DNA from: Mesosutterella porci | GTDB lineage: Bacteria; Pseudomonadota; Gammaproteobacteria; Burkholderiales; Burkholderiaceae_F | Length of the DNA: 64,000 nt | Direction of reading: 5' to 3' | Assembly (NCBI RefSeq): GCF_022134585.1 | Contig: NZ_JAKNCT010000003.1 | Coordinates: 124,001 to 188,000, forward strand | In this document: positions 1-7,634 of the stretch, piece by piece | How the letters are laid out: each line of letters starts with the position of its first letter | Position numbering within the stretch: position 1 is the stretch's first letter | Position numbers and translations under genes: made by a program | The notes under the pieces: model-generated | The model's input: the letters and a program-made list of their open reading frames with translations, nothing else | Told to the model about the DNA's origin: nothing | The model's database searches: none

Positions 1-699
1 GGCATCAGCGTCGAGCAGGATGAGAAAAAAGCCGTGTACTGGGCGAAAAAAGCCGCCTCGCAGGGTCAGCCCGACGCTCAGTATTTCCTGGGGCTGTGCC
101 GCGAATGGGGCCGGGGCCTGCCCCGCAGCCCGAAGCTTGCCGCCCGCTGGTATAAAAAAGCGGCCGATCAGGGAGTGGCCGAGGCCCAGTACAGCCTGGG
201 GCTGCTCTACTCCGAGGGCACGGGAGTCGAGCAAAGCGAGACGCTGGGCTTCGAATGGGTGAGGAAGGCGGCCCTGCAGGGCCTTGCCGACGCGCAGAAC
301 TCGCTGGGCGTCTTCTATGAGGAGGGACGGGGCGTCGCCCCGGACGACAAGGAAGCGTTCAAATGGTATGAAAAGGCCGCCCGGCAGGGGCTTGCCGTCG
401 CACAGAACAACCTCGGAGGCTGCTACGAGGGCGCCATTGGGACCGAGCTCGACTACGAGCAGGCCGCCCTGTGGTACCTGAAGGCAGCCCTGCAGGGCGA
501 CGCCCCGGCCCAGTGCAGCCTCGGGTCCTGCTACTACCACGGCCGGGGCGTCCCGCGGGACCTGGAGAAGGCCCGGGAATGGTTCGGGAGGGCGGCGGAC
601 CAGGGCAGCGTCACGGCCAAATACAACCTCGCGCAGATGCCTGCGCCGGCTTCCGGCTCCAGCTCAGGCTTCAGGCGCGGCGGCCGTATTCTCAACTAA
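1..699 (+). CDS. Sel1-repeat protein, 5' truncated by window edge
   Basis: The reading frame is open from base 1, so the gene starts left of the window; the GTG at 34 is internal. About 232 residues are visible. They form at least five tandem Sel1-like repeats of about 36 residues, each with the pattern A-x-x-x-L-G-x2-Y/C-x2-G-x-G followed by a W-Y/F-x-K-A-A helix. Sel1/TPR-like arrays form alpha-solenoids that bind other proteins; the partner cannot be predicted. The last 25 residues leave the repeat pattern and form a Pro/Ser/Gly/Arg-rich tail. It is convergent with the porin gene. The family is clear, the role unknown. Confidence 0.85.
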   Translation, partial: GISVEQDEKKAVYWAKKAASQGQPDAQYFLGLCREWGRGLPRSPKLAARWYKKAADQGVAEAQYSLGLLYSEGTGVEQSETLGFEWVRKAALQGLADAQNSLGVFYEEGRGVAPDDKEAFKWYEKAARQGLAVAQNNLGGCYEGAIGTELDYEQAALWYLKAALQGDAPAQCSLGSCYYHGRGVPRDLEKAREWFGRAADQGSVTAKYNLAQMPAPASGSSSGFRRGGRILN

Positions 700-753
700 A
701 AAGGCGCGGGACAGCGCCCGCGCCAGGGCCCTTCGGAAACAGGGCCAGTGAAC

Positions 754-775
754 CTCCGGGGCTTTCGCCCCGGAG
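754..775. terminator. Hairpin between convergent genes
   Basis: Arms CTCCGGGGC (754-762) and GCCCCGGAG (767-775) pair perfectly around a 4-base TTTC loop. It lies between the 3' ends of the Sel1 gene and the porin gene. There is no clean T tract on either side, so it may be a weak bidirectional terminator or an mRNA-protecting hairpin. Confidence 0.45.
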
Positions 776-821
776 ACTTCCGGCTTAAAAAGAAAGACCG
801 GAAAAAAGAGCCGCTTGTCTG

Positions 822-1943
822 TCAGAACCAGTGCGTGACGCCCACGGTCGTCACGACCCGGTTCGTTTCGGTCGTGTCGGTGTCAAGCAGCCCCGTGCCC
901 TTCGCGTAGGAGACGACGCCGTAGCCCATCGTGCGCTTGCTGAAGTAGTAGTGCACGCCGAGCGACCCCACGTAGCGCTTGTAGTCGTCCTCATCGCCCT
1001 TCACGGCGCCCTTGTTCTTGCCCGTGAGGAACTGGAACTGCCCGAGAAAGCTCGCGGCTCCAACGCTGTAGCGGCCGCCCAGGAAGAAGGCATGTCCCTC
1101 GAGCCCGCGGCCGCTGCCGTCATAGACCACCTTGTAGTCGTCGTCCCAGGTCGAGTCGGTGAAGCGGTTCTGGTTCTTGTAATAGTTGTAGCCCGCAAAC
1201 AGCGTCACCGGGCCCGCGTTCGGGGTCCAGGCGCCGGCAAGCTTCGCCGACCACCTCGTCTTGTTCGGGTCGGTGTCCCGGTAGTCGTGGCCGATGAAGT
1301 CGGCCTCAACCCCGGCGATCACCCGCGCGTTCTTTCCGTCCCAGCGCGCGTAGATGTTCCCGAAGTGGCTGTCGCGGGCCATCCCGTTCGTCTCTTTGTC
1401 GGACGTGCTGCCCGTGAACGAATACTGGCCGCCGAACTCAAAGCCGTTCATCTTCGGGGAGACGTAGTAGAGGGTGTTGCTGTTGAGCCTCCAGACGTTC
1501 ACCTGCGTGCCCTGCAGCCCCGCGTCGTAGTACCCGGTCTCGAAGGGCTCAAAGTCCCAGTAGCGGGAAAGGGACGAAGAGCCCGAGGTGAAGGCCCCGA
1601 CCCGGCCAGCGCCGATCCGGCCCCAGGAGCCCTTCACATAGATCTGGGACTCGCGGTTGAAGATGCTGCCGCTTTTGCCCTGCGCGCCCGTATCGCTTGC
1701 GAAGCCCGACTCCAGAATGAAGCCCACGCTGGAGGAGCCGATTTTCTCCTCGCCTTTCACGCCCCAGCGCGAGCCCGCATAGTTGCCGGAATTCATCTCG
1801 AACGTGTCGACGCCCCGGTTTGAGACGTGGGTGTACTGCAGGCCCGTGTCAACGACCCCGTACATCGTGACCGAGGGGGCGGCTGCGGCCGCCCCGGACA
1901 GGGCCGCGGCGGCGAGCGCCGCAGCAATCTTGTTGGAATTCAT
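822..1943 (-). CDS. Gram-negative porin (general porin family)
   Basis: The product is 373 residues. It has a Sec signal peptide (about residues 1-22, Ala-rich, ending A-A-A-A-A-P), an N-terminal strand starting S-V-T-M-Y-G-V-V-D-T-G typical of betaproteobacterial trimeric porins, alternating amphipathic strands, and a terminal Phe (T-H-W-F), the outer-membrane insertion signal. It is the last gene of the reductase-cytochrome-lyase-porin operon, 90 bp after the lyase gene. It therefore probably admits the small hydrophilic substrate used in the periplasm; that specificity is inferred from position only. The ATG at 1943 is preceded by AAAGGA. Confidence 0.9.
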   Translation of the reverse strand: MNSNKIAAALAAAALSGAAAAAPSVTMYGVVDTGLQYTHVSNRGVDTFEMNSGNYAGSRWGVKGEEKIGSSSVGFILESGFASDTGAQGKSGSIFNRESQIYVKGSWGRIGAGRVGAFTSGSSSLSRYWDFEPFETGYYDAGLQGTQVNVWRLNSNTLYYVSPKMNGFEFGGQYSFTGSTSDKETNGMARDSHFGNIYARWDGKNARVIAGVEADFIGHDYRDTDPNKTRWSAKLAGAWTPNAGPVTLFAGYNYYKNQNRFTDSTWDDDYKVVYDGSGRGLEGHAFFLGGRYSVGAASFLGQFQFLTGKNKGAVKGDEDDYKRYVGSLGVHYYFSKRTMGYGVVSYAKGTGLLDTDTTETNRVVTTVGVTHWF

Positions 1944-1971
1944 GGTTTTTTCCTTTGAATAGCAGAGAGAG

Positions 1972-2016
1972 ACAGGTGCGGCCCGGCGCCCGCAAAAAGG
2001 CGCCGGGCCGCCCTGT
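1972..2016 (-). other. Strong intergenic stem-loop between lyase and porin genes
   Basis: The 13-base arms 1978-1990 and 1999-2011 (GCGGCCCGGCGCC type) pair perfectly. The stem extends through ACAGG/CCTGT (1972-1976 and 2012-2016) with one bulged base at 1977. It sits inside the operon and no T tract follows it on the transcribed strand. It is therefore more likely a processing or 3'-protecting hairpin that sets different lyase and porin mRNA levels than a full terminator. Confidence 0.6.
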
Positions 2017-2033
2017 CCGGAGAGAGAAAAGCG

Positions 2034-3686
2034 TTAATTCCAGCTGCCGATCAGCTTCGCGGCGTTTTCAATGTCGTCGGTGAACTGACGGTCGCGGTCG
2101 ACATAGGGAGAAACCTTGCGGAAGGCGTTGTAGAGCTTCGCGGTGTCGGAGGACATGGCGAAGTTCCCGCTCTTCTGGCGGCGAAGGTCGATTGCCTGGG
2201 CGCCGTGCAGCAGCTCAAGCCCGTAGACGTAGCGCGTGTTCTCGGCAATCTGGCCCAGGCGCTGTCCGGCCTGCAGCAGCTGCGTGAACGTATCCTCGAT
2301 GTCGCCTGCGACCGGCATGCCGTAGAGCGACACGGGCTGGGCGAGCGCCATCGTGTCGACGTGCATGCCCATGAAGGCCTTCTGGATCGCGCCGAAGGCG
2401 TGGCCCTTGTTGCCCGGGGCGGTAAGGAACCGGGTGAGGCCCGTGAAGTGCTCATCGGAGAGGTGGATCGTGCGCTGCACGGCGTTGTGCGACAGGTGGG
2501 CCACCGCGAGAGACGCGCGCTGCAGGGCGAGCGCAACCGGCAGGACCTCGAAGTTCGCGCTCGGAATGATCGCGCCGTTCACTTCCTTGCCGTCGATGAA
2601 GTAATTGGCGACCTGCTTGCTCTCGGAGCGGTAGTCCTGCTTCGCATTGAGAATCGTGGCGGGGTTGTCGTCGCCCGCGTTGATCTGGACGTCGATCACC
2701 TTCTTCAGGTCGGCAAGCGCGTTGTTCGCTTCAGCCAGCGCGTAGACCGTGGTGCGGTAGGAGAGCGGATCCTGCAGCGGACGATCCTTCGCGGGCTGCC
2801 AGAGGTAGGAGCCCTTGAGCGAGAGCCTCAGGGACTCGGCCGCCTTGTCGAGGCCGGGGAACGGACGCACGGCGACCGTCTGAGGCAGGAACGGGGCGAC
2901 GTTGCCGTTGAGCCCCTCGAGGGAAAGGCCGAAGACAACAGGAGTCGTCTTCGTGACCTGCAGGGCCTTCTTGTAGCCGTCAAGCGCATAGGCCATGGCG
3001 ACCGAGCTGTTCGAAAGGACCGCGAGGGCGTCCTTGCCCTCGGGAACCAGAGGGGTAATGCCCTTTGCCTTGAGGGCTTCGGCGCCGCTCATCAGGCGGC
3101 CGTCGACGCGGGCGCGCCACTCGCCGATCATCACGGAGCCGACGTGCGAGGCGAGCAGAATGTCGGCCTCACCGATCGTGCCGCGCGAGGGGATCTCGGG
3201 GGTGATGTGCTTGTTGAGGAATTCGCGGTAGAGGTCAGCCACGCGGACCTGGGCGCCGGACTGGCCCGCAAGCATGGTGTTCAGGCGGATCACCATGGAC
3301 AGGCGGGCGAGGTTTTCCGGCATCATCGGGCCGATGCCGGCCGAGTGCGCGCGGAAGGCGTTGTAGTTGAAGGCGCGGGAGGCGTCGAGCACCTCCTTGG
3401 TGAGCTTGCCGTTCGCGTCAAAGAGCTTCTTGTCCTTGTTGAGGCCCACGCCGGTGGTGAGGCCGTACACGGGCTTGCCCTGAGCGGCGGCTTCCATCAC
3501 GAGCTTGTGCGACAGGATCAGATTCTGCCTCGCGCTCGGGGCGATCTCGACGGTGGACTGGCCGTTGGCGACCTCCCAGGCCTGATCCATCGTGAGGTGG
3601 TGTCCGTCCAGAGTGACGACGCCGGCGTAAGCGCTGCCGGCGAAGGCAAGGGCGACGGCGGCGGCAATGATTCTAGTTTTTGCCAT
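2034..3686 (-). CDS. Periplasmic aromatic amino acid lyase-fold enzyme lacking MIO (ergothionase-like candidate)
   Basis: The product is 550 residues with a Sec signal peptide cleaved near A21-G22 (A-Y-A). The rest matches the histidine/aromatic ammonia-lyase fold along its length: catalytic Tyr in Y-G-L-T-T-G (74-79), G-D-D-N-P (338-342), D-P-L-S-Y-R (306-311, the Arg that binds the carboxylate in HAL) and A-N-F-E (377-380). The G-S-V-G-A-S-G-D-L stretch that forms the MIO electrophile is G-T-I-G-E-A-D-I here (169-176), so Ala-Ser-Gly is absent. MIO is needed to eliminate a poor ammonia leaving group. Ergothionase, a known MIO-less member, eliminates trimethylamine from ergothioneine. An exported MIO-less lyase next to an enoate reductase suggests betaine elimination, with ergothioneine the leading guess and hercynine an alternative. 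The fold is sure, the substrate is inference. RBS GAGAGAACT precedes the ATG. Confidence 0.75.
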   Translation of the reverse strand: MAKTRIIAAAVALAFAGSAYAGVVTLDGHHLTMDQAWEVANGQSTVEIAPSARQNLILSHKLVMEAAAQGKPVYGLTTGVGLNKDKKLFDANGKLTKEVLDASRAFNYNAFRAHSAGIGPMMPENLARLSMVIRLNTMLAGQSGAQVRVADLYREFLNKHITPEIPSRGTIGEADILLASHVGSVMIGEWRARVDGRLMSGAEALKAKGITPLVPEGKDALAVLSNSSVAMAYALDGYKKALQVTKTTPVVFGLSLEGLNGNVAPFLPQTVAVRPFPGLDKAAESLRLSLKGSYLWQPAKDRPLQDPLSYRTTVYALAEANNALADLKKVIDVQINAGDDNPATILNAKQDYRSESKQVANYFIDGKEVNGAIIPSANFEVLPVALALQRASLAVAHLSHNAVQRTIHLSDEHFTGLTRFLTAPGNKGHAFGAIQKAFMGMHVDTMALAQPVSLYGMPVAGDIEDTFTQLLQAGQRLGQIAENTRYVYGLELLHGAQAIDLRRQKSGNFAMSSDTAKLYNAFRKVSPYVDRDRQFTDDIENAAKLIGSWN

Positions 3687-3769
3687 TTTTAGTTCTCTCC
3701 AGTGGTAAGTCGGGCCCGCTCAAGCGGTGCCCTTGAAAAAAAGTTTTATTTTCGACCCAGTGTTCGGTT

Positions 3770-4135
3770 TCAGGGCATCTTGTGCCTGAAGTCGTGACAG
3801 TTGTTGCAGTAGGACTGTGGTTTCTCGTGCTGCCTGTGGCAGGCGCTGCAAGACAGCGACTCGCCGTAATGGGCCGAATAGTGGGGGTTGGGCTCAGAGC
3901 CGCCCGCGGTCTTCTTCGCAAGCGCCGCGTAGCTGCCGTGGCAGCCCTCGCAGGTCTTGTCCGAAGGCGGCACGAAGGCGTTGCCCTTCACGGCGTTGTC
4001 CTTCGTGTGGCAGGTCTCGCACTTCATCTTCGCGTGGTGGGCTCCCATCGGAACCGCAGGGGCCGCCCAGGCGTTCAGGGCGAAGGCGCCGAGGACGGCT
4101 GCAGACATCGCGGCCAGCATCTGTTTTTTCATCAT
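3770..4135 (-). CDS. Small periplasmic tetraheme cytochrome c
   Basis: The product is 121 residues with a Sec signal (cleavage after A-W-A, residue 24) and four CXXCH haem sites: CETCH 39-43, CEGCH 62-66, CSACH 96-100 and CNNCH 110-114. Extra His residues for axial ligation are present. Size and spacing resemble the tetraheme domain fused to the N-terminus of Shewanella flavocytochrome c3; here it is a separate gene directly downstream (29 bp) of the flavoprotein. Role by context: carries electrons from the menaquinol side to the flavin reductase in the periplasm. The strong RBS GGAAGGAG supports the ATG at 4135; the next ATG is at 4132. Confidence 0.9.
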   Translation of the reverse strand: MMKKQMLAAMSAAVLGAFALNAWAAPAVPMGAHHAKMKCETCHTKDNAVKGNAFVPPSDKTCEGCHGSYAALAKKTAGGSEPNPHYSAHYGESLSCSACHRQHEKPQSYCNNCHDFRHKMP

Positions 4136-4164
4136 TTCAGTCTCCTTCCTCTTCTTCGCCTGGG

Positions 4165-5694
4165 TTAAAGATCAACAGGGGTGCTGCTGGCCGCGGACAG
4201 TCCGGCGATGCGGCCGAAGCACAGGCCGTCTGCAATCGCGCAGCCCCCGAGGCGGCTCGCCCCGTGGGCGCCGCCGGTCACCTCGCCCGCGGCGAAGAGT
4301 CCGGGAATCGGACGGCCCATCACGTCGAGCACCTCGGCCTTCGGATTGATGCCGACGCCTCCCATGCAGTAGTGGACCTTCGGCCAGACCTTCACGGCGT
4401 AGAACGGGGGCTTGTCCAGGACGATCGCGAGCTGCAGCGGGCGGTGGAACTGCTTGTCGTCCTTCGCGCGGACATAGCCGTTGAACTCCTTCACCTGAGC
4501 GACGAAAGCCTCGACCGGCATGTGGAAACCGCGGGCAATCGCCTCAAGCGAGTCGAACTTGTGGATCACACCGTACTTGAGGCCGTTCTTTAGGGTCTGA
4601 GCCTTCGCGACGCCCTTCGTGTCGGTAAAGCAGATGGGGTAGACGGGCTTGCCGTTTTCAATCATGGTGAGGATCTTGTCGGCGCGCTCCTTTCGGTCGG
4701 CAAGCTCGTTGCAGAAGCGGCGGCCCGTGCGCGGATCCACCATGATGCCCATCGGGAAGCCGGCGATCGTGTTGAACTGGGAGACAAGGCCGAAGCCCTT
4801 TTCCTCGGGCGAGCTCCAGGGGCCGAGCTGGATCTGGTCGAGCTGGACGGGAGCGCCGCCGATCGCGAGCATCTTGAGAAGGCCCTCGCCCGTCGCCCCG
4901 GGCTGATTCGTGGAGTCAAGCCGGGAATCAAGCAGCGGATCCTGCTGGCTGCGGAACCAGATGTTGCGTGAAAAGCCCCCGGTCGCCATCACAACGCCGC
5001 GGCGAGCCCCGTAGGTGACGTCCACCCCGGAATCCTCCTTGGGGAAGATGTAGCCTTCGCGCACCTTCAGACCGATCACGCGGCCGTCGGCGCTGCGGAT
5101 GAAGTCGCGCATCATCGCGCGCCTGTGCATCTCGACGCCTTTTTTAAGGCAGGCCTCGGCAAGCGGCCGAGTGATGCCGCCGCCCGTGGACTCCACGGTC
5201 TGCATGATGCGCGGGACGCTGTGCCCGCCGAAGTGCTGCACGAAGGGCTTGAACTTCACCCCGTAGCTCACGACCCAGTCGAAGGCGGGGCGGGTGCCCT
5301 CCACGATCATCTTGAGAAGGTCGACGTGCGAGAGACCGCGGCCCGAGCGGATCATGTCCTTGAGCATCAACTCCGGGGAGTCCTTGATGCCGGACTTCTC
5401 CTGCAGGGGGGAGCCGGCCACGGCAAAAGCCCCGCCGTTAATTGCAGAGTTGCCGCCGAAGGCCGGCATCTTTTCGATGAGCAGGACATGAGCGCCCTGC
5501 TCACGGGCGCGCAGCGCCGCGGCGAGGGCGGCAAAGCCCGAGCCCACGACGATCACGTCATAGATCTTGTCAAACCGCGCCTTCGCTGGCGCGGGGGCGG
5601 CGTGCGAGGCTGCGGCCCCGGCGCAGATGACGGCGGCGCCGGCCTTGATCAGGCTGCGGCGGCTGGTCTCCTTCTGGATGATGTTTTTTTTCAT
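4165..5694 (-). CDS. Tat-exported FAD-dependent enoate reductase (fumarate/urocanate reductase family)
   Basis: The product is 509 residues. The Tat signal is S-R-R-S-L-I-K (11-17), followed by a hydrophobic stretch and A-S-H-A. The FAD-binding G-S-G-F-A-A is at 51-56. By family pattern, R334 in N-E-L-A-D-R matches the proton-donor Arg of flavocytochrome c3, and H441 (H-Y-C-M-G-G) and R481 (S-R-L-G-G) match ligands of the shared carboxylate. The I-Q-x-H-P-T site that binds fumarate's second carboxylate reads I-Q-L-G-P-W (288-293), arguing against fumarate. Urocanate-like, thiourocanate-like or cinnamate-like acids are possible acceptors. There is no FMN-binding domain and no haem domain; haem comes from the next gene. 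The start at 5694 is chosen because the longer frame (to 5793) crosses the sigma54 promoter and 5694 has the RBS GAGG. Confidence 0.85.
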   Translation of the reverse strand: MKKNIIQKETSRRSLIKAGAAVICAGAAASHAAPAPAKARFDKIYDVIVVGSGFAALAAALRAREQGAHVLLIEKMPAFGGNSAINGGAFAVAGSPLQEKSGIKDSPELMLKDMIRSGRGLSHVDLLKMIVEGTRPAFDWVVSYGVKFKPFVQHFGGHSVPRIMQTVESTGGGITRPLAEACLKKGVEMHRRAMMRDFIRSADGRVIGLKVREGYIFPKEDSGVDVTYGARRGVVMATGGFSRNIWFRSQQDPLLDSRLDSTNQPGATGEGLLKMLAIGGAPVQLDQIQLGPWSSPEEKGFGLVSQFNTIAGFPMGIMVDPRTGRRFCNELADRKERADKILTMIENGKPVYPICFTDTKGVAKAQTLKNGLKYGVIHKFDSLEAIARGFHMPVEAFVAQVKEFNGYVRAKDDKQFHRPLQLAIVLDKPPFYAVKVWPKVHYCMGGVGINPKAEVLDVMGRPIPGLFAAGEVTGGAHGASRLGGCAIADGLCFGRIAGLSAASSTPVDL

Positions 5695-5739
5695 GCTGAC
5701 CTCAAAAAAAGGCTCTTTCATTTTTTCACAGAGACTTAA

Positions 5740-5755
5740 AGCACAAACCGTGCCA
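5740..5755 (-). promoter_or_regulatory. Sigma54 (-24/-12) promoter of the reductase-lyase operon
   Basis: On the minus strand the sequence reads TGGCACGGTTTGTGCT, close to the consensus TGGCACG-N4-TTGCW. The invariant GG (5754-5753) and GC (5742-5741) are separated by exactly 10 bases. The predicted transcription start is near 5729, giving a leader of about 35 bases to the ATG at 5694. A sigma54 activator gene lies divergently upstream with candidate binding sites in between. Confidence 0.85.
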
Positions 5756-5870
5756 GCTTTGAGACGCAGTACCTCCCGCAGCGCGTAATCCACCGTCCGG
5801 TGGGGCTTTTAGAACTAATTCTCTCGACGTATTAAAGACTGAATCCACGCTTTTTGAACTAACTATTGAA

Positions 5871-5920
5871 ACGATATTTCGTATAAAATTACGAATATTC
5901 GTTAAATTACGACATTTCGT
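5871..5920. promoter_or_regulatory. Three tandem palindromic activator sites (candidate UAS)
   Basis: Three copies of an ACGA-N4-TCGT palindrome lie at 5871-5882 (ACGATATTTCGT), 5891-5902 (ACGAATATTCGT, a perfect palindrome) and 5909-5920 (ACGACATTTCGT). They start 20 and 18 bp apart, about two helical turns. They lie about 142-191 bp upstream of the predicted sigma54 start, the usual range for enhancer sites, and end 6 bp before the activator's own ATG, which suggests autoregulation. That the adjacent activator binds them is inferred. Confidence 0.75.
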
Positions 5921-5925
5921 TAACA

Positions 5926-7482
5926 ATGGACACTCATCAGAAAGGCCTTGAGGGCCCGGGCCAGGCTCCCCGTGAGCTCTACGAGTCGGTGAGCGAGGTC
6001 TGCAGCCTCGCCAGCCCCCTGCAGGCTCTGCGGCGGCTCGTGAGGCTGCTGCAGCAGCAGGGGCTGCCGGTGAGCGGCATCTTCGTGAACACCTTTTTCT
6101 CCGAGACCCGAAGCATCCGGTTCTTCGCCCGGGCCGACGCCACGGAGAGCCTGAGGCTCGACATCGAGGTGAAGATCCCCGAGGGGCTCGTGGGCGAACT
6201 CTCCTACGAGCACCGGCCGGAGACGCTGCTCGTAAGATCGCTCTCGGAGGACCCCGTCACGGCATGGGCGACCCGAAACGTCATTGCCGGCATAGGCTCC
6301 TACGTCATGCAGCGCCTCGAACTCGACGGGCAGCATGTCGGCGTCATCTGTTTTTACAGCCTGAGGGAGAAAGCCTGGCTTGAGTCGCAGGCGGCGCTCA
6401 TCGCATCGCTCGCCCAGCCGCTGTCCACCTGGGTCGCCCGCGCCTGGGCCGCCCACATCGGCAGGGAGAACGAGGCCCTCAGGCGGCAGCTCCGGCAGGA
6501 AAAGTCCGAGCCGCTCGAGCGGTTCCTTGCCGCCTCGCCCGGGCTCTACCAGGTCGCGCAGAAAATGCGCCGGATTGCCGACACCGACGTCACGGTCCTG
6601 ATCGAGGGCGAATCCGGCACCGGCAAGGAGGTGACGGCGCGCACCCTCGTGCAGATGTCCTCCCGGCGCAATGCCCCCTTCATCGCAATCAACTGCGGCG
6701 CAATCCCCGCCTCGCTCATTGAAAGCGAGCTCTTCGGCTATGAAAAAGGCGCTTTCACGGATGCTAAAAACCGCCACGCAGGCTACTTCGAGCAGGCTGA
6801 AGGCGGAACGCTTTTCCTGGACGAAATCGAGGAGCTGTCCGCGCTTGCGCAGGTGAAGCTACTGCGCGTGCTGCAGGAGCGCACCATCACCCGGGTGGGC
6901 GGCGAGAGCTCAATTCCCGTCGACGTCCGGATCATCGCGGCCACGAACCGAAGCCTGGAGGAAATGGTTGAAAAGGGGCTTTTCCGGACGGATCTTTATT
7001 ACCGGCTGCACGTCTTCCCGATCAAGCTCCCCCCGCTTCGGGACCGACCGGGGGACATCGGGCTGCTCGCGAGGCTGTTCTTAAAGCGGATCGCCGCGAA
7101 GTACCACCTCTCCGAAATTCCCAGGCTGACAGCCCAGGCCCTGGAGGAGGCGGTCCGCTACCGCTGGCCCGGCAACGTCCGCGAGCTTGAGAACTCGACG
7201 GAGCGCGCTGCGCTTGAAGAGGGCCCCGTCATCCGGCACCTCGTGCAGCGCCCGGGGCCCCGCCCCGCGCCCGCCGCCCTGGCAAGGCCCCTGCCGCAGC
7301 GCGCGGAGCCGGCCGCCCCGGATCTCGCGGCCTACGACTGGGAGGGGCTGCAGAAAGCCTATTTCGCGGCCCTGCTGAAAAGCTGCTACGGCAAAATCTC
7401 GGGCCCGGGCGGCGCCGCCGAACGCGCCGGAATGCATCCCAACACACTGCGCAGCCGGCTCTCGAAGCTCGGACTCCTTTAA
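5926..7482 (+). CDS. Sigma54-dependent transcriptional activator (GAF-AAA+-Fis)
   Basis: The product is 518 residues. An N-terminal GAF-like sensor (about 20-175) is followed by an AAA+ domain: Walker A GESGTGKE (228-235), sigma54-contact loop GAFTDA (275-280), Walker B GGTLFLDE (293-300) and [10 protein letters not shown] (414-423). A Pro/Ala-rich linker leads to a C-terminal Fis-type helix-turn-helix. There is no receiver domain, so it probably senses a small ligand directly. The contact loop has Asp in place of the second Gly of GAFTGA, a variant worth noting. It is divergent from the reductase operon and separated from it by three palindromic sites and a sigma54 promoter, so it very likely activates that operon. 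Confidence 0.9.
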   Translation: MDTHQKGLEGPGQAPRELYESVSEVCSLASPLQALRRLVRLLQQQGLPVSGIFVNTFFSETRSIRFFARADATESLRLDIEVKIPEGLVGELSYEHRPETLLVRSLSEDPVTAWATRNVIAGIGSYVMQRLELDGQHVGVICFYSLREKAWLESQAALIASLAQPLSTWVARAWAAHIGRENEALRRQLRQEKSEPLERFLAASPGLYQVAQKMRRIADTDVTVLIEGESGTGKEVTARTLVQMSSRRNAPFIAINCGAIPASLIESELFGYEKGAFTDAKNRHAGYFEQAEGGTLFLDEIEELSALAQVKLLRVLQERTITRVGGESSIPVDVRIIAATNRSLEEMVEKGLFRTDLYYRLHVFPIKLPPLRDRPGDIGLLARLFLKRIAAKYHLSEIPRLTAQALEEAVRYRWPGNVRELENSTERAALEEGPVIRHLVQRPGPRPAPAALARPLPQRAEPAAPDLAAYDWEGLQKAYFAALLKSCYGKISGPGGAAERAGMHPNTLRSRLSKLGLL

Positions 7483-7509
7483 GGATCGCGGCGGCAGCAG
7501 ACGAAAAAA

Positions 7510-7548
7510 GCGGAAAGAGGAGACAGGCGATCCGCCTTCTCTTTCCGC
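7510..7548. terminator. Bidirectional terminator-like hairpin
   Basis: Arms GCGGAAAGAG (7510-7519) and CTCTTTCCGC (7539-7548) pair perfectly and are preceded by AAAAAA on the plus strand, which reads TTTTTT on the minus strand. It lies between the convergent activator and amidohydrolase genes. A second hairpin with T tracts lies at about 7578-7622. Confidence 0.6.
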
Positions 7549-7634
7549 CTCTTCAACAAAAGCACCGACGCGGAAAAAAGGGACGTAGCGGGAGGTGTTC
7601 CACCGCCCGCGCACCTTTTTTACGTCAGGAGACG

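Noticed and set aside
2034-3686. Calling this gene hutH (histidine ammonia-lyase)
   Set aside because: It lacks the MIO-forming triad, has a signal peptide, and no other hut genes are near.
4165-5793. Longer start of the flavin reductase and a fumarate reductase label
   Set aside because: The extra 33 residues overlap the sigma54 promoter and precede the Tat signal; the second-carboxylate site is not conserved.
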